From positions 1,860,001 through 1,924,000 of the forward strand of contig JABYQN010000008.1 in the NCBI GenBank assembly GCA_022606135.1: a stretch of DNA of 64,000 bases, given 5' to 3'. The position numbers were made by a program, and so were the translations under genes. Below are positions 21,338-32,843 of the stretch, piece by piece. This DNA comes from Fomes fomentarius (taxonomy: Eukaryota > Basidiomycota > Agaricomycetes > Polyporales > Polyporaceae). The first letter of the stretch is position 1, and each line of letters opens with the position of its first letter. Under the pieces are notes generated by a model. It had not been told where the DNA came from, ran no database searches, and saw only the letters and a program-made list of their open reading frames with translations.

Positions 21338-22728
21338 TCAGAAGTCATCTGCGCGGTGCGCCGCCCGAACCCGCGCCTCTGCCATAGCTGCAGTCATGCG
21401 CTTTGGTTCCTTTGCCGGTAAGTAAAGGTAGGATTCGTCAACGTGCAGCCCATCCCACATTGAGACTGTGGACGACCGTAAGCAGCCGTACTCAGTGCGA
21501 CATCATGATGATGATACTCACGGAGCATCCGCGAGACAGGGTTCTTGGACTTGTCGTGCCTGCGCACCCGGGGCGGCGGCCGCCCCCAGGGCGTGTCGTC
21601 TGCCAGCTCGGCCAAGATAGCACGTTGCCTCTTAGTGAGCGGCGCATCCGTGCTGGGCGCGGACTTCCTTCCAGCGGCCGTGTGCGTGTCGTGCAACTCC
21701 CTGCCGGATGGCGCCCTGACAAGCGCATGGGGGTCGGTCGTGTGCGTCGGCCTGCGGGATGGAGCCCGGCTGGCGTGTTCAACGGGGTCGGTCGCGTACA
21801 TCGACCCGCGGGATGGCGTCCTGACAAGCGCATGGGGGGCGGTGGTGTACATCGACCTGCGTGATGGCTCCCTGACGAGTTCTTGGGAATCGGTGTACAT
21901 CGGCCTACGGGATGACGGTCGGACGTGTTCATCGGGGTAGGTCGTGTACAACGACCCGCGGGATGGTGCCCTGACGTATTCTTGGGGGTCGGCCGTGTAC
22001 ATCGACCCGCGGGTTGGCTCCCTGACAGGTTCTTGGGGGTCGGTGTACATCGGCCTACGAGATGACGGCCGGACATGTTCTTCGGGGTCGGTCGTGTACA
22101 TCGGCATACGGGATGACGGACGGGATGATGGATGAGCGTGTTCTTCGGGGTCGGTCATGTACATCGGCCGGCCGGCGGGCTCCCTCACGTATTCTTGGCG
22201 GTCGGCCGTGTACATCGACCCGCGGGATGGCACCCTGGCAAGCGCATGGGGGTCGGTGGTGTACATCGACCCGCGGGTTGGTTCCCTGACATGTTCTTGC
22301 GGGTCGGTGGTGTACAACGGCCTGCGGGATGGCGCCCGGACGTGCTCTTCGGGGTCGGTGGTGTACATCGGCCTCCGCGCCGAAGATGGCCGCCTAACGT
22401 GTTCTTCGGGGTCGTTCGTGTACATCGGCCTGCGGGATGATCCCCGGACGTGTTCTTCGGCGTCGGTCGTGTACATAGAACTGCGGGATGGCGATCTGGC
22501 GAGCTCATGGGGGTCGGTCGTGTACATCGACCCGCGGGTTGGCGCTCTGACAAATTCTTGGCGGTCGGTCGTGTACGTGTCGAACATCGACCCGGATGGC
22601 TCCCTGACAAGTGCTTGGGCGTATTGCGCAGAGTTGCGGGGACTTGGGTAGTACGAAACGGGAGAGTTCGTGGAAGCCACGGAGGTTCGCTTCAAGCAGC
22701 TGCGCGGGTAAGACTTGGTGGAGGACAT
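21338..22728 (-). CDS. YTTDP-repeat Arg-rich protein, copy 2 (unrecognised family)
   Basis: Exons 21522-22728 and 21338-21465 give 444 residues in phase. The ATG at 22728 follows the 5' UTR intron as in copy 1. Same architecture: N-terminal MSSTKSYPRSC block, about 18 YTTDP units, KRQRAILAELADDTPWG, a basic tail, then exon 2 WDGLHVDESYLYLPAKEPKR and a conserved end RVRAAHRADDF. Compared with copy 1 it has one additional whole unit (GSMYTTDPHALARVPSR), several single-residue changes, and the longer C-terminus, because it lacks the one-base deletion. This copy therefore probably represents the ancestral reading frame. No membrane or secretion signal; function unknown. The repeats make unequal crossing-over and gene conversion likely. 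Confidence 0.85.
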
Positions 22729-22906
22729 ATTCGCTAGCGACAGAAGGGATATGGGCCTGAGAGAGATGTCGTCAACAGATCGCACGGAGGAAGAAAGGGC
22801 AGATGCACTTACGTGAATACAAAGGCGAAGATGTAGCTGCGGTTTGAAGGGAGATTGCGCTAGGTGACGAGGGGACTTAGGTGCCCCAACGTCGAGCTTC
22901 TGAGGT

Positions 22907-22915
22907 CTATATATA
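22907..22915 (-). promoter_or_regulatory. TATA box of YTTDP gene copy 2
   Basis: TATATATAG on the minus strand, in the same context as in copy 1 and at the same distance from the 5' UTR intron. Confidence 0.7.
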
Positions 22916-23310
22916 CATGTCAGACCGTGTCCGCACAGCCATCTAGGATAGGACTGGCACCTTACAAATTGCAACGTGACTGGCTGCATGTCCCACTTGG
23001 ACATGTCGTATCGATCGTAGGATTGAGGATGTGGAAGGTAGCTGCGCGGTAAGATTTCAGATGAAGCTAGAGAACGTGCGGGAGCTAGCCCCAGCAGCGC
23101 GTCGGAAAAGTATATGCGCTGGTCGGAATCAAGAACAAGTGTCGGAACGCGTTTTCGGATACTCTGTTTAGTGCCCTTTGACGCGGGTCATGCCTCTCTG
23201 GTGGTGCGAAGAATGAGACAGTTCCGATCGTTCCGCATGTGGGGTCGGAAACGCCAGGAAGAGTGTGACAAGAGGCTGACAAGAGGGAGTGACAGGACAA
23301 GCGTGCGAAG

Positions 23311-24203
23311 TTGAACGCTTTGAGCGCTAGCTACCTGAACACGCATACGATGTTCAACTTGTTGATTTTTGAGAATGGCAGCTGAATTTGTTTAGATAGT
23401 TATTAGATACGCTCATACCCCGTCTGAGATGCGCGCGCTTGGATGCGCTCGCCTCTGATACTACAGGAACTAAGTAGACTCCCTCGGAGAGGACGACGCG
23501 GTCATGTGACCGCTGCCAACTGACGAGAAGCGCTGGCAATTGCCAATACGCGTCGCACCTGAAGCTCTTCCGTGGGCCGCGACTCGCCATGGCGGACTAG
23601 TTCGCTGATTCTTACTAACTCTCTTATGCGCTCTATCTGCATATACCCTAGCGGACATATCTCTGAGGTGCAGAGGGGCGCTCCCACGCAAGTTCTGAAA
23701 CTAGTCGGGTTCAACTTGCGAGGCTCAACTACTGGGCTCGGTCGCGAGGCGGCAACTCAAACTGAAATGAAGGCATTTCATGCTCTCTTCCGAATATCGA
23801 TGCGACTCATCCTGTCTTTTGAATGTAGCTCTCTCTTTGAGGCTAACAGCTTCTATGTCAGGGCCAGTTTCAATAGGTGATGCCGAACTAAAACACGGGC
23901 GCATCGGTGGCGATCTACGGCAACGGACATCTCGGGTCAAGTCTACGTGTAAGTTCAGGGCGTCGACCTTCTATCCTTGTTTTGTTTCTAGAGTGAGGAG
24001 ACTTATTACTAAAGGTAGAATGTTGACGCACGCAGTAACGATACGGCGTCCTGATGAGCTCGCAATACTCGGTGTAACGGCGACCCGGGATTTCTATCGG
24101 CATAGCCGCATAGTATAAGAGCTGGAGGGAAAATTGCGTGCCACAGCAGTCGCAGAAGCAGTCGCTCCTTGTATCTTCGTCAACGCCAACACGCTCCTTC
24201 ATC
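23311..24203. other. intergenic
   Basis: Lies between the divergent YTTDP copy 2 and the first ferritin-like gene. Nothing recognised except a TATAAGAG box at about 24114-24121, some 90 bp before the ATG at 24204, plausible as that gene's core promoter. Confidence 0.5.
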
Positions 24204-25264
24204 ATGATCTGTCTCAAAGCTCTTACCGTAGCTCTAGCCACCTCCACTTTGGGGTTTGCAATACCTGTCTCCACCGATGTCACAGGTGAGTACTGCGCCC
24301 TATCCACGTATGCCCCGTAAGACGCATCGCGCTGACCTCGTACCACAGACAAAGACGTCCTCCGGACTGCGCTCGTCCTGGAGCACATTGAGAACGCGTT
24401 CTACCACAGCGCTCTCGGTGCCTACAGCGAACAAGATTTCCAGAATGCCGGTCTGTCTGCAGACACTCGTGGTCGCTTCGCCCAAATCGCGGAACATGAG
24501 GCCGCACATGTAGCCCTTCTTACTGGTCTGCTTGACCAGGATGCCGTACATCCCTGCCAGTATACCTTGTATGTGCCTCCCGGAGTTTGATCATGAGGTC
24601 TTGGCTGATACATTCTTCCTCCAGCCCTGACACCGAGCCTCGCACCTTTGTTGCATTGTCCTCCATTCTGGAGACTGTTGGAATGTCGGCCTACATTGGC
24701 GCCGCGAAGCACATCTCGGACAAAAGTTATTTGACCATGGCCGGGGTAAGTCCTTCTCCTCGCATGTATTTCACGACGATGCTGACGTATCCTCCGTCAC
24801 ACCAGTCCATCCTAGCAGTCGAGGCTCGTCACAACTCCTGGGTGTCTTTTTCCGTCGAGGGTGGCGAGCCTTGGGAGGGTGCATTTGACGTTCCACTCAT
24901 CGGCACTGGTGCAGTGACGCTCGCAGCACAGTTCATCATGCCCGAGAGCTGTCCGCTAGCGAACGGCGAGTTGCCTTTCATCCCGTTCCCCGACCTTGGT
25001 CTATCCAGCACCTCTCTCTCCCCCGGCGAACCTCTCACTGTTAATCTGCTCGGGCTCCTCAGGGAACCCTTCCAGGCCGTGTACCTGGCGTGGTTTGATG
25101 GGCCGTCGGTCCTGTACACGCCCATCGGACTGCTGGATGGCCTGACGATGGTTCCGGAGGGGTTGCACGGACCTGTACTTGTTGCTGCCGTGTCGCGCAA
25201 GGATCAGAGGCCAAGCAATGCGAGCTTGCTCAGCCGGATTGTGGTCGTACAAATCGCGAAATAA
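24204..25264 (+). CDS. Ferritin-like (Rds1/Ferritin_2-type) secreted protein, paralogue 1
   Basis: Exons 24204-24285, 24349-24568, 24625-24745 and 24806-25264; 293 residues, phase consistent. An N-terminal hydrophobic signal peptide (MICLKALTVALATSTLGFA) is followed by a ferritin-like four-helix region: LEHIENAFYHSAL and AEHEAAHVALL carry the paired Glu/His pattern of di-iron helices (E..H, and EHE..H), then SILAVEARH. The C-terminal 120 residues resemble a beta-rich tail. The family is linked to stress, desiccation and sexual development in fungi (Rds1); enzymatic role not established. The paralogue at 31770 has the same four exons with identical lengths for exons 2, 3 and 4. Together the two bracket three MYND genes. 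Confidence 0.88.
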
Positions 25265-25879
25265 CAAGGAATCCCGTGCAGCCTTTTGTTTACAAGTCAC
25301 CCGTCAAAAAATCTCCTGTTCTATACTCCTAGTACATGATGTGAACTGGAACTCTTGCCGTGAAGCCTGCTCATAATGCTTCTGATACTGTTACCATCTC
25401 CACTGTGGTGTGTTTTAATTCATCGGGTTTGAAATATTTTTTACACCAGTCGAATCACCGAGCGTGCGGAGCTCGCCCGAAGAGTGCACACCCGAGCCAT
25501 TGCCTTTTCGAGAGTATCCGTGGCATTTGTGTTTTTGCGCGGCCACCTCTCCTAGTGAGCGAGAGGCGAAAAGGGGTTCTTAACTTCTTTCCTACTTAGC
25601 TATTGCTCACGGTGCTGAGACCTCTTTCTCACTCACCCCTATCTACTCGCTAGGCGCTCTTATACAGACTCTTCCACATTTGACCTTTGCTGTCTTTCCG
25701 CTGGATCTCTTTTTCGCCTCCACCTAGACGATACACTTGCTCAAGAAAAGCTCCGCGAGAAAAAAACGACGCCATATTGCACGTTGGCGAACTTTGCAGG
25801 ATAGTACGACATCATCGGGAAGTGGCGCGTCCTCGGATCTCATTGAATCCCTCATCATACCAGCAAGTTAGTGGGAGAA
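25265..25879. other. intergenic
   Basis: 3' flank of the ferritin-like gene and upstream region of MYND paralogue C. Nothing specific recognised. Confidence 0.45.
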
Positions 25880-27387
25880 ATGGAACCACTCACGCGCGAG
25901 GAGACTCTGGAAGTCCTGTCCTCGATGGGTGTGAATTTGCCCAAGACCACCAAGCTCTCGGCTGACGTCCTCGACAAGCGCCTCTGCGATGCGCTCAATT
26001 ATGCGCAGAACAGGATTAACCTCCCTGCCTCGCTGGACCAGGTGAACACTGCTCCGCAATGGCCTTGGCCGAGCGGTACGGACGAAGACGCGGATGAGAA
26101 CTCACTATTCAAGGCACTTCGGCGTGGAGACCGCACAGCGCGCTGGAGTCACGCTGGAGCGGACGACGCTGTACAAGGACCCGTTCGAGGACTTGCGCGA
26201 GACGTTCTTGGCCATCGGGAAGGTGCTTGATATGGGCAGGAGGTGGTTCGTCGTGCAGGATCCGAAGGCGCAAGAGTACGGAGTTCTGATGCGCGTACGT
26301 CATCTTTCATCTATTGCATTCATTGCGTCTCCCAATCACAATATCGTATCATTGTACCATAGTTCCTCACCATCCTTCACGTTGACGGCGCGGGTACGCC
26401 TGGCATCATTCTCCTCTATCGCGCGGTCACCGCGCGGGACGGGCCCGACGGCGCTGAGTGGGCTTCGTATATCTGGAAGCGTGACAACGAGCGTATGGGC
26501 CAGCCAGGCCTTGGAGCGTCGACGGTCTTTGCCTCGCCTCTCGAGGCAAAGTTACTCCTCAAGCTGCTGGAAATCAATGCGAGGATGCTTGTGCCGGAGT
26601 ACCAGCCCCCGAAGGAGCGCTTCGAGGGGAGGTTCAACACGTCTGTGCTCTTCCCCATGGCGCCGCTGAGTTTCAAGGCGCTGGGTCACTTGAATCACGA
26701 CCCTGGATGCGCTGTGTGCGGGAAGAAGCAGGTCAAGAGGTGCGCACGGTGTCAGTCTATATCGTATGGTGGCACGGGTACGGTGATTTTCGAGTTTCAC
26801 GTCCCTCTGTGGATGCTGACTACGAATTCCCGGACTTCACAGGATGTCAGAAGATAGATTGGCGCGAACATAAGATCAAGTGGCGTTCACTCGCAGACGG
26901 GCGATGGGTCACCGTGTCGTTCCGCATGAAGTTCCCAGGAGACGAGAACAGACCCTATATGACGCTGAGTCAGCGGATGACAAACAGTCCGCAAGACGTG
27001 CAAGCGTTCATCAACAACTCTATGAACATGCTGCGTCCAGTCGACCAGGATATAGTCCATATCCCGCCGCCGAACGTGCATGGGGAAAGGACATTCCTGA
27101 TCAAGATACAGACCCCGATGAACCCGCGGAATCCTGGGTTTATGATCTATGATCGTCATAAATCCTTCGGGTCAGTGTTTTTCTGCCAACAAGACAACCC
27201 TGAATTGTATCGGGAGTTCCTGGTGGAAACAAGAGGACCGAGGGGTGGGTATGGTGGGCACAAGATGTATCGATGGGCGAGGAGGACTGGGGATTTCGAG
27301 TTAAGCGTGTGCTTGGATAAAGCACCGGAGACAGGCACTATGGATGCGATAGGTTTTTCTCCTTGTGACAGAGTTACTCAGAAATAG
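25880..27387 (+). pseudogene. MYND-family paralogue C, frameshifted with degenerate finger
   Basis: The ATG at 25880 starts MEPLTREETLEVL. Exons 25880-26294, 26363-26777 and 26843-27387 are recognisable with the family's intron positions, but exon 1 is one base out of phase. The frame changes near 26125-26160, between KALRRGD and ERTTLYKDPFEDL. The finger keeps CAVC and CARC, but the Cys of the SYC motif is Gly (SYGG) and the final Cys of the H-x3-C pair is Trp (HKIKW), so each zinc site would lose a ligand. The family stop after EIKW is lost and the frame runs 20 residues further. Likely decaying; a protein of altered function cannot be excluded if the exon 1 shift is a sequence error. Confidence 0.82.
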
Positions 27388-27577
27388 TGCTTCATATGTA
27401 TCATAATATCGTGCTTCATGTATCTGAGGCTCGAACCTAATATGTATGTAAGTACCTGCCATTCAGGGACGCACATCTTCCCTCCGGGCCTCCGGCGTCA
27501 AACCCTCTCATATTCCTTCCTCACTTTCTTCTCGACGAACTGTTGACTCTACAATCAAGGAGGATATAGAGCACATC

Positions 27578-29047
27578 ATGGAACCGCTATCGCGCTCAGA
27601 GACTCTCCAAATTCTCATCGACATGGGCATCAATCTCCCCATAACCACGAAACTCTCTGCTTCCGCGCTCGAGAAACGCGTACGCGACGCGCTCAACGCG
27701 TCACAAAATCGCGCGAACATCCCCGCACAACTCGACCCATCATCTCTGTCTGTGTGGCCGATGTTGAAGCCGTGGAACGACGCGTCGGGTTCGGCTGGAC
27801 GCTCGATCTTTGATGCGGTGCGACGCTCAAGCTATCAGGAGATGGGGGAGCATCTGCTCGCCATGCGGACAGGGCAGGTGTACGCTCCCAGCCCGCTCTA
27901 CACGAACGCGTTTATGGACGTGAGGCAGACGATCATGGGTATTGGGAAGGCGCTGGACAATGGTCAGAGGTGGTGCCTGTTGCAGGACCGAGGGGGCCAA
28001 ATCTTTGCTATGAACATCCGGGTGAGTCCGGGTACCGCATATACAAGACCTATCCACGTGTTCCAACGCGTCCTTTTCTACCCGTATTTTCCTCACTTGT
28101 TGACTCATTGATACGTAGTTTCTTTCAGTCCTCGAACTCGACGAAAGCACGCCGGCGATCGTGCTTCTCTACAGGATCTACACGCGGGCCGACGGTCTCG
28201 AGGGCATCAAATGGTGCCAGTACCAGTACAACAAGGTCGACCAGCGTCCCGGCGACAACGACATCCGGACAATTATGACTACGCCGCTCGAGTTCAAGTT
28301 GCTGCAGGAGCTCCTCGCGATGAACGCGAAGTTGCTTCCGCTGGAGTACAAGCCCAGGAAAGATCTTTACGAGGAGAAGTTCAGGGTCTCTGTCCTGCTA
28401 CCGGTTGGGCCGCTTACCTTTGAGGCGCTCGGAAGCCTGAACAACGACACTGGCTGTGTGATATGCGGGAAGGAGAGGACTAGTCGGTGCTCGCAGTGCC
28501 AGTGTGTCTCATACTGTGGAGCAGGTGAGTACTTCTTCACTATGCTGACAAGCTCGTTGACCAACCTGGTTCCGCAGGTTGTCAAAAGGCGGACTGGCCC
28601 GCTCACAAGACGAACTGTCGCTCGTTGAAGGGTGGCCAGTGGTGCACGATCACGTTCAGGACGCAAATGCCCGGCTACGAGCACTGTGCACAGGAATTTG
28701 TGAGCCGAAAGGGGGTCACACATCCACAGACTCTCAGCACCTTGTGCATCCCGACCTCAAGTCCACCACCGAACGTCCACGGTGATAAGGTTTTCCTAAT
28801 CAAGGTTCAGGCTGAAATGGACAAGACTACGACCACGATACTGATATATGACCGGCAACGCTCATTCAAGGAAGTCTACTTCGTCGAGGCTGACGACCCG
28901 GCGATGCATGCTGCTGTCCTGGCCGAGATAAAAGGTCCGCGTGGAGGCTACGATGGGCTGAAGATGTATCGCTGGGCGAAGCGGACGGGCGATAACCTGC
29001 TGAGTGTATGTTTGGACCGCGCCCCTACCTCGCCGATCTTGTGGTGA
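27578..29047 (+). CDS. MYND-type zinc-finger protein, paralogue D (intact)
   Basis: Exons 27578-28021, 28119-28524 and 28578-29047; 439 residues, all phases consistent and intron positions identical to paralogue A. Starts MEPLSRSETLQIL. The complete finger is at about residues 262-298: CVIC, CSQC, SYC, GCQKADW (Cys after the intron), HKTNC. Conserved C-terminal block PRGGYDGLKMYRWAKR. No targeting signal. It stands in a same-strand array C-D-E with about 190-220 bp between members, so tandem duplication is the simple explanation. Function unknown beyond the expected peptide-binding role of MYND fingers. Confidence 0.9.
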
Positions 29048-29265
29048 TGTCGCTCTTTGTTATGTGTGCGTTCGCTCTCTGTCTTCTTGATGCCTCGTGA
29101 TTGTAGCTATAACTCGCTGTGCTCGCTTTGAAATGCTTTCTTGGTTGCTTTCATTCTGTCCCGGACCCAGTCTGACGAACGTGGATGTCCCCGTTATGGT
29201 AAGTCCATTCGAGATCTCGAGGTCAAGGCCACCCCCCTCTCCTCTCAGTCGCAGCCTTCGCTATC

Positions 29266-30678
29266 ATGGAACTTCTGACTCGCTCCGAAACTCTCCAAGT
29301 ACTCTCAAGCTTAGGCGTTGATCTACCTCATACGATATAGCTCTCTAACGATGTCCTCTAGAAGCGTCTCTGTGATGCTCTGAACGCCGCGCAGGGCAGA
29401 GAGCGCTTGCCAGCCTCACTTCACCCAGACAGCCTGTCGCGATGGCCAGCGAAAAGTCTATCTTGCTCGCTCTTCCTAGCTTTTCATCGCGGTAGCCTGC
29501 AAGAGATGAGTGAAGTCTATATGGCGCGTCTTACCACCGTCCGCTGTTCATCGACCCTTTCTGGGACATGTGCCGAACGACGAACAGTCTAGGATGCGCG
29601 TTGGATCAGGGGTACAGATGGTGCGTCTTACAGCATTCTGAGGCTGGGCAGTTTGCGATCATGATCAGGGTACGTGCGCAAATATAATCGTCTATTTTCG
29701 CTGTGGTACTAACACACGCGCAGTTTATCCGTACACTGAAAGTGGACGCTGTGATGCCTAACGGTCATGCTGACATATCGCGTGTTCAATCGAGAGGATG
29801 CGTATGAAGACGTACAGTGGTGTCAACATCAGCGTGCCGTGGACTTCGGTCGGTCGAGGAGCCCGGGTGCACCGTGGATTCAATGCTCTCCTAACGAGTT
29901 GAAGGACATCCTCAATATGAATGCGAAGTGGATATCGCCTACCTACAAGCACGAGAAGGAACGGTTTGAAGACCGCTTTCACGACGTCTGTGCTGATGCC
30001 GGTAGCACCCCTGGGCTTTGATGGGCTTTGAGGTGTTGGGTAGTCTGAGTAACGGCCTAGCGTGTCTCGTAGGTGGTAAGGAGAGGAAGAGTCGCTGTTC
30101 GCAGTGCCAGTCTGTTTTTTTCGTACTGTAGCTCAGGTATGTCATCAATCTGTCACTCCTGCGTCTCTCACGCCTACTATATCACCCGATGTCCAACCTA
30201 TGTCAGCTTGTCAGAAGCACTGGCCGACGCACAAGAAGTCCTGGCGCACGCTCAATGGCGGCCATTGGTGTTCATTCACCTTCCGCTCTGCGCCTCCGGG
30301 CTTAGAGGCTCCTACATGGTCTAACCGACTGGGGATTCCTCAGACATCGAGTAGCAAGAAGCGCTCCTTCCCAGCTCACGATGCCCCATCCCCTCCGAAC
30401 GTCCACGGCGACAAGGCGTTCCTCGTGAGGCTGCAACGCCCCATGCGTCCCCCGCCAGCGGTAGTCGATTCGGCCATCCTCATCTACGACAGGTACCGCT
30501 CGGTGACGCGTTCTGCATGCAGATCGAGAATGCGACGTCATATTGAGCGCTATTGGACGAGATACGCAGTTTGCGAGGCGGCTACGAGGGACTCAAGATG
30601 TACTAGTGGGCGAAGCGGATCAGCGAACGGGAAGCGAGGTCGCAGTCCAGACACACGCTCACCACGGAGATCAAGTGG
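29266..30678 (+). pseudogene. MYND-family paralogue E, pseudogene
   Basis: Starts MELLTRSETLQVLSSLGVDL, followed within 35 codons by two in-frame TAG codons (near 29338 and 29383). Later parts are recognisable in shifted frames: ASLHPDSLSRWP, FNREDAYEDVQWCQ, KERKSRCSQCQSV. The finger has lost Cys residues and is followed by a stop. The end resembles TEIKW, but the family stop codon is changed. It is the most decayed of the C-D-E array. Confidence 0.87.
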
Positions 30679-31668
30679 TATTCGGCAGGATGGCTGCGTC
30701 ATTCATAGAAGACGTTTTCCTTGATCGGGATGCGTGGCTTTACGCTTAGAAGCACAGAGAGCAATTCATCTGTACGTGGGTACTTCTGCCTAATATTGCG
30801 ACAGACTGAATCATGGTCGCGGTACTCAGAGACAAGTTCCGAGATGCCCCGACAAGAGCGGGACACGCAGCTCCCACTGGATGGGGAGAAAATTCCCCAG
30901 TCCGACATGTGTGACTTGGACTCCATCGCAATTTCACAGAGAAATGCATAGGCAAATTTGTCTATATGACTGAGACCAAGTTCATGGCAATCGGCGTGGT
31001 GGATGAAGACCTGCGCGGCGAAGTCGGCCGTGGTTCTTCCAAGATCACGTGGCTGTAACATTACACACGCTCAAGCCTCACACTTCGGGTCGGGGACATC
31101 GGTCATTGTCTTACGTTGTCTAGCCTGTCCACTGGCTGCCTTGTCCTCGTCAGTCTCACCTCCTGTCCGCGTCATCTCTGATAACATTGCTTCTTCTCAG
31201 GGTCTCCGAAGCTGAATCGCTTCAAGTAATCATATACCAGTGGGAGGACGACGGGCCCCAATCAGAATGACCCATTGATCTAACGACCCCACAGCAGACC
31301 CTAGGGTCTACTGACGCGAGTAGATTCCACGGCGCTGGACGCTCTTTGACTGCGGCTTAGAAAGGGGGATCTACTTCTTTCATAAGGTTGGAGACCTGAG
31401 AAATGTAATGTCTGGATGAGGGCCCAGGGCTTCTCGGGCACGCCGGCTCTGGTCAGTGGATGCAAATCTGCTCGGTCAATTCGGCCCATGCGGCGTACGG
31501 CGTGTCAAAGTCAAGGTGCTGCCATGGTTCAACGCGTCCATGTTGGGTGTACAGGTACTGTATATGGCACCTGTAGGGGTTGCCGTCGATGGCTTGCTAC
31601 GCGCTATATGTGGCTCGCGCTGTATCCCATTTGCGCTCTAAGCTGGCGCACGCACCTCGTCTTGATAA
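30679..31668. other. intergenic
   Basis: Between the MYND E relic and the second ferritin-like gene. No gene, repeat or RNA recognised. Confidence 0.5.
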
Positions 31669-31675
31669 TATAAAG
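31669..31675 (+). promoter_or_regulatory. TATA box of ferritin-like paralogue 2
   Basis: TATAAAG, about 95 bp upstream of the ATG at 31770, a typical distance for fungal TATA promoters. Confidence 0.6.
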
Positions 31676-31769
31676 TGGAGTCTGAAGTCCGGAAATATCC
31701 CATCGTTTCGAGCCCCCAAACGATACATCTCCACTAGCTAACCATTCACTGCATCGTCGCTCGTTCATC

Positions 31770-32843
31770 ATGTTCAAGAACACCATCCTCATTGCCTTCG
31801 CTGCAGCCTCCGCTGTCCTCGGGGCACCCACCACATCCCAGGTGACCGGTGAGTATAGATTCCATACTGGCTTTGGGAATGCGTTCTCTGACTATATCGT
31901 TGCATGGCAGACACCGACGTCCTGCAATTTGCGCTCACCCTCGAACACCTCGAGAACGCGTTCTATGCCGGCGGACTCGTCAAGTACAGCGACAGCGACT
32001 TCGAGAAGGCCAACTTCCCTCCGTGGGTCCGCCCTCGGTTCTCGCAAATCGGCCAGCACGAGAACGCCCATGTTCAGTTCCTGCAGGGCGCCCTCGGCGA
32101 TGGCGCGACCCAACCATGCGAGTACAATTTGTATGCCCTTTTCGTGACCGTCACCTACGTCATTCGAACTGACATACGCCATTGAATCAGCCCGCACACC
32201 GACCCTCGCTCGTTCGCGGCGCTGTCCCAGGTCCTCGAGTCCGTCGGTGGATCTGCATACCTCGGCGCAGCTCAGCTCGTTTCCAACAAGGATATCCTGA
32301 CCGCCGCGGCCGTAAGTCCTTATAGTATACGTTCCCGACACAACCACATCTCATACATCGTACCGCCACCTTTGTTTCTCGTAGTCGATCCTCGCCGTCG
32401 AGTCGCGCCACGCGGGCTGGGTCTCATCGGCCGTCCTGAAGCACCAGCCCTGGAACGGGCCTTTTGACACGCCCATTTCCCCCAGCGGCGCGTTCTCGCT
32501 CGCCGTGCAGTTCATCACCTCCTGTCCGACTTCGAACCCCGCGCTGCCCGTCCAGCCATTCCCCGCCCTCACACTGTCTGATGGTGCCCCGGCGCACGGC
32601 GCGACTATTACCGCAACCATCGCGGGCGACAAGGCCGGCAGTGGGGAGACTTTCATCGCGTGGCTCGACGGGCTGGATGTTGTGTTCTCGGACTTGAAGA
32701 GCGACGGGAAGACCACTGTCCCGGATGGCTTGGCGGGTACGGTGTACGCGGTCGCGGTGTCCAGCAAGGATAAGGCCTTGAGCGAGGGAGTGTTGCGCAG
32801 TGGTTTGGCGGTCGTGCAGTTCCCATTTACCTCGAAAGAGTGA
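31770..32843 (+). CDS. Ferritin-like (Rds1/Ferritin_2-type) secreted protein, paralogue 2
   Basis: Exons 31770-31848, 31911-32130, 32191-32311 and 32385-32843; 292 residues. Exons 2-4 have exactly the lengths of those in paralogue 1 (220, 121, 459 nt). Signal peptide MFKNTILIAFAAASAVLGA. Ferritin-like region with LEHLENAFYAGGL and GQHENAHVQFL, then SILAVESRH, giving the same Glu/His positions as paralogue 1. The C-terminal tail is open and Gly/Ala-rich. Secreted or vacuolar location is inferred from the signal peptide. Both members look functional, unlike most MYND copies between them. Confidence 0.88.

Larger units (their letters stand above)
21180..23310 (-). repeat. YTTDP cassette, copy 2 (inverted relative to copy 1)
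   Basis: Same order of landmarks as copy 1 on the opposite strand: CGTCAAAGG block (about 23177), the GTTCCGACACTTGTTC stretch (about 23140), TATA box, 5' UTR intron (about 22757-22813), gene, and 3' flank. Promoter differences from copy 1: it lacks the 466-bp foldback element and has about 35 extra bases near 22980-23015. Confidence 0.85.

Noticed and set aside
4261..23310. Single large inverted segmental duplication of YTTDP plus MYND genes
   Set aside because: Gene order is mirrored, but the YTTDP part is nearly identical while the MYND pair is about 30% different, so one simple recent event does not fit without gene conversion.
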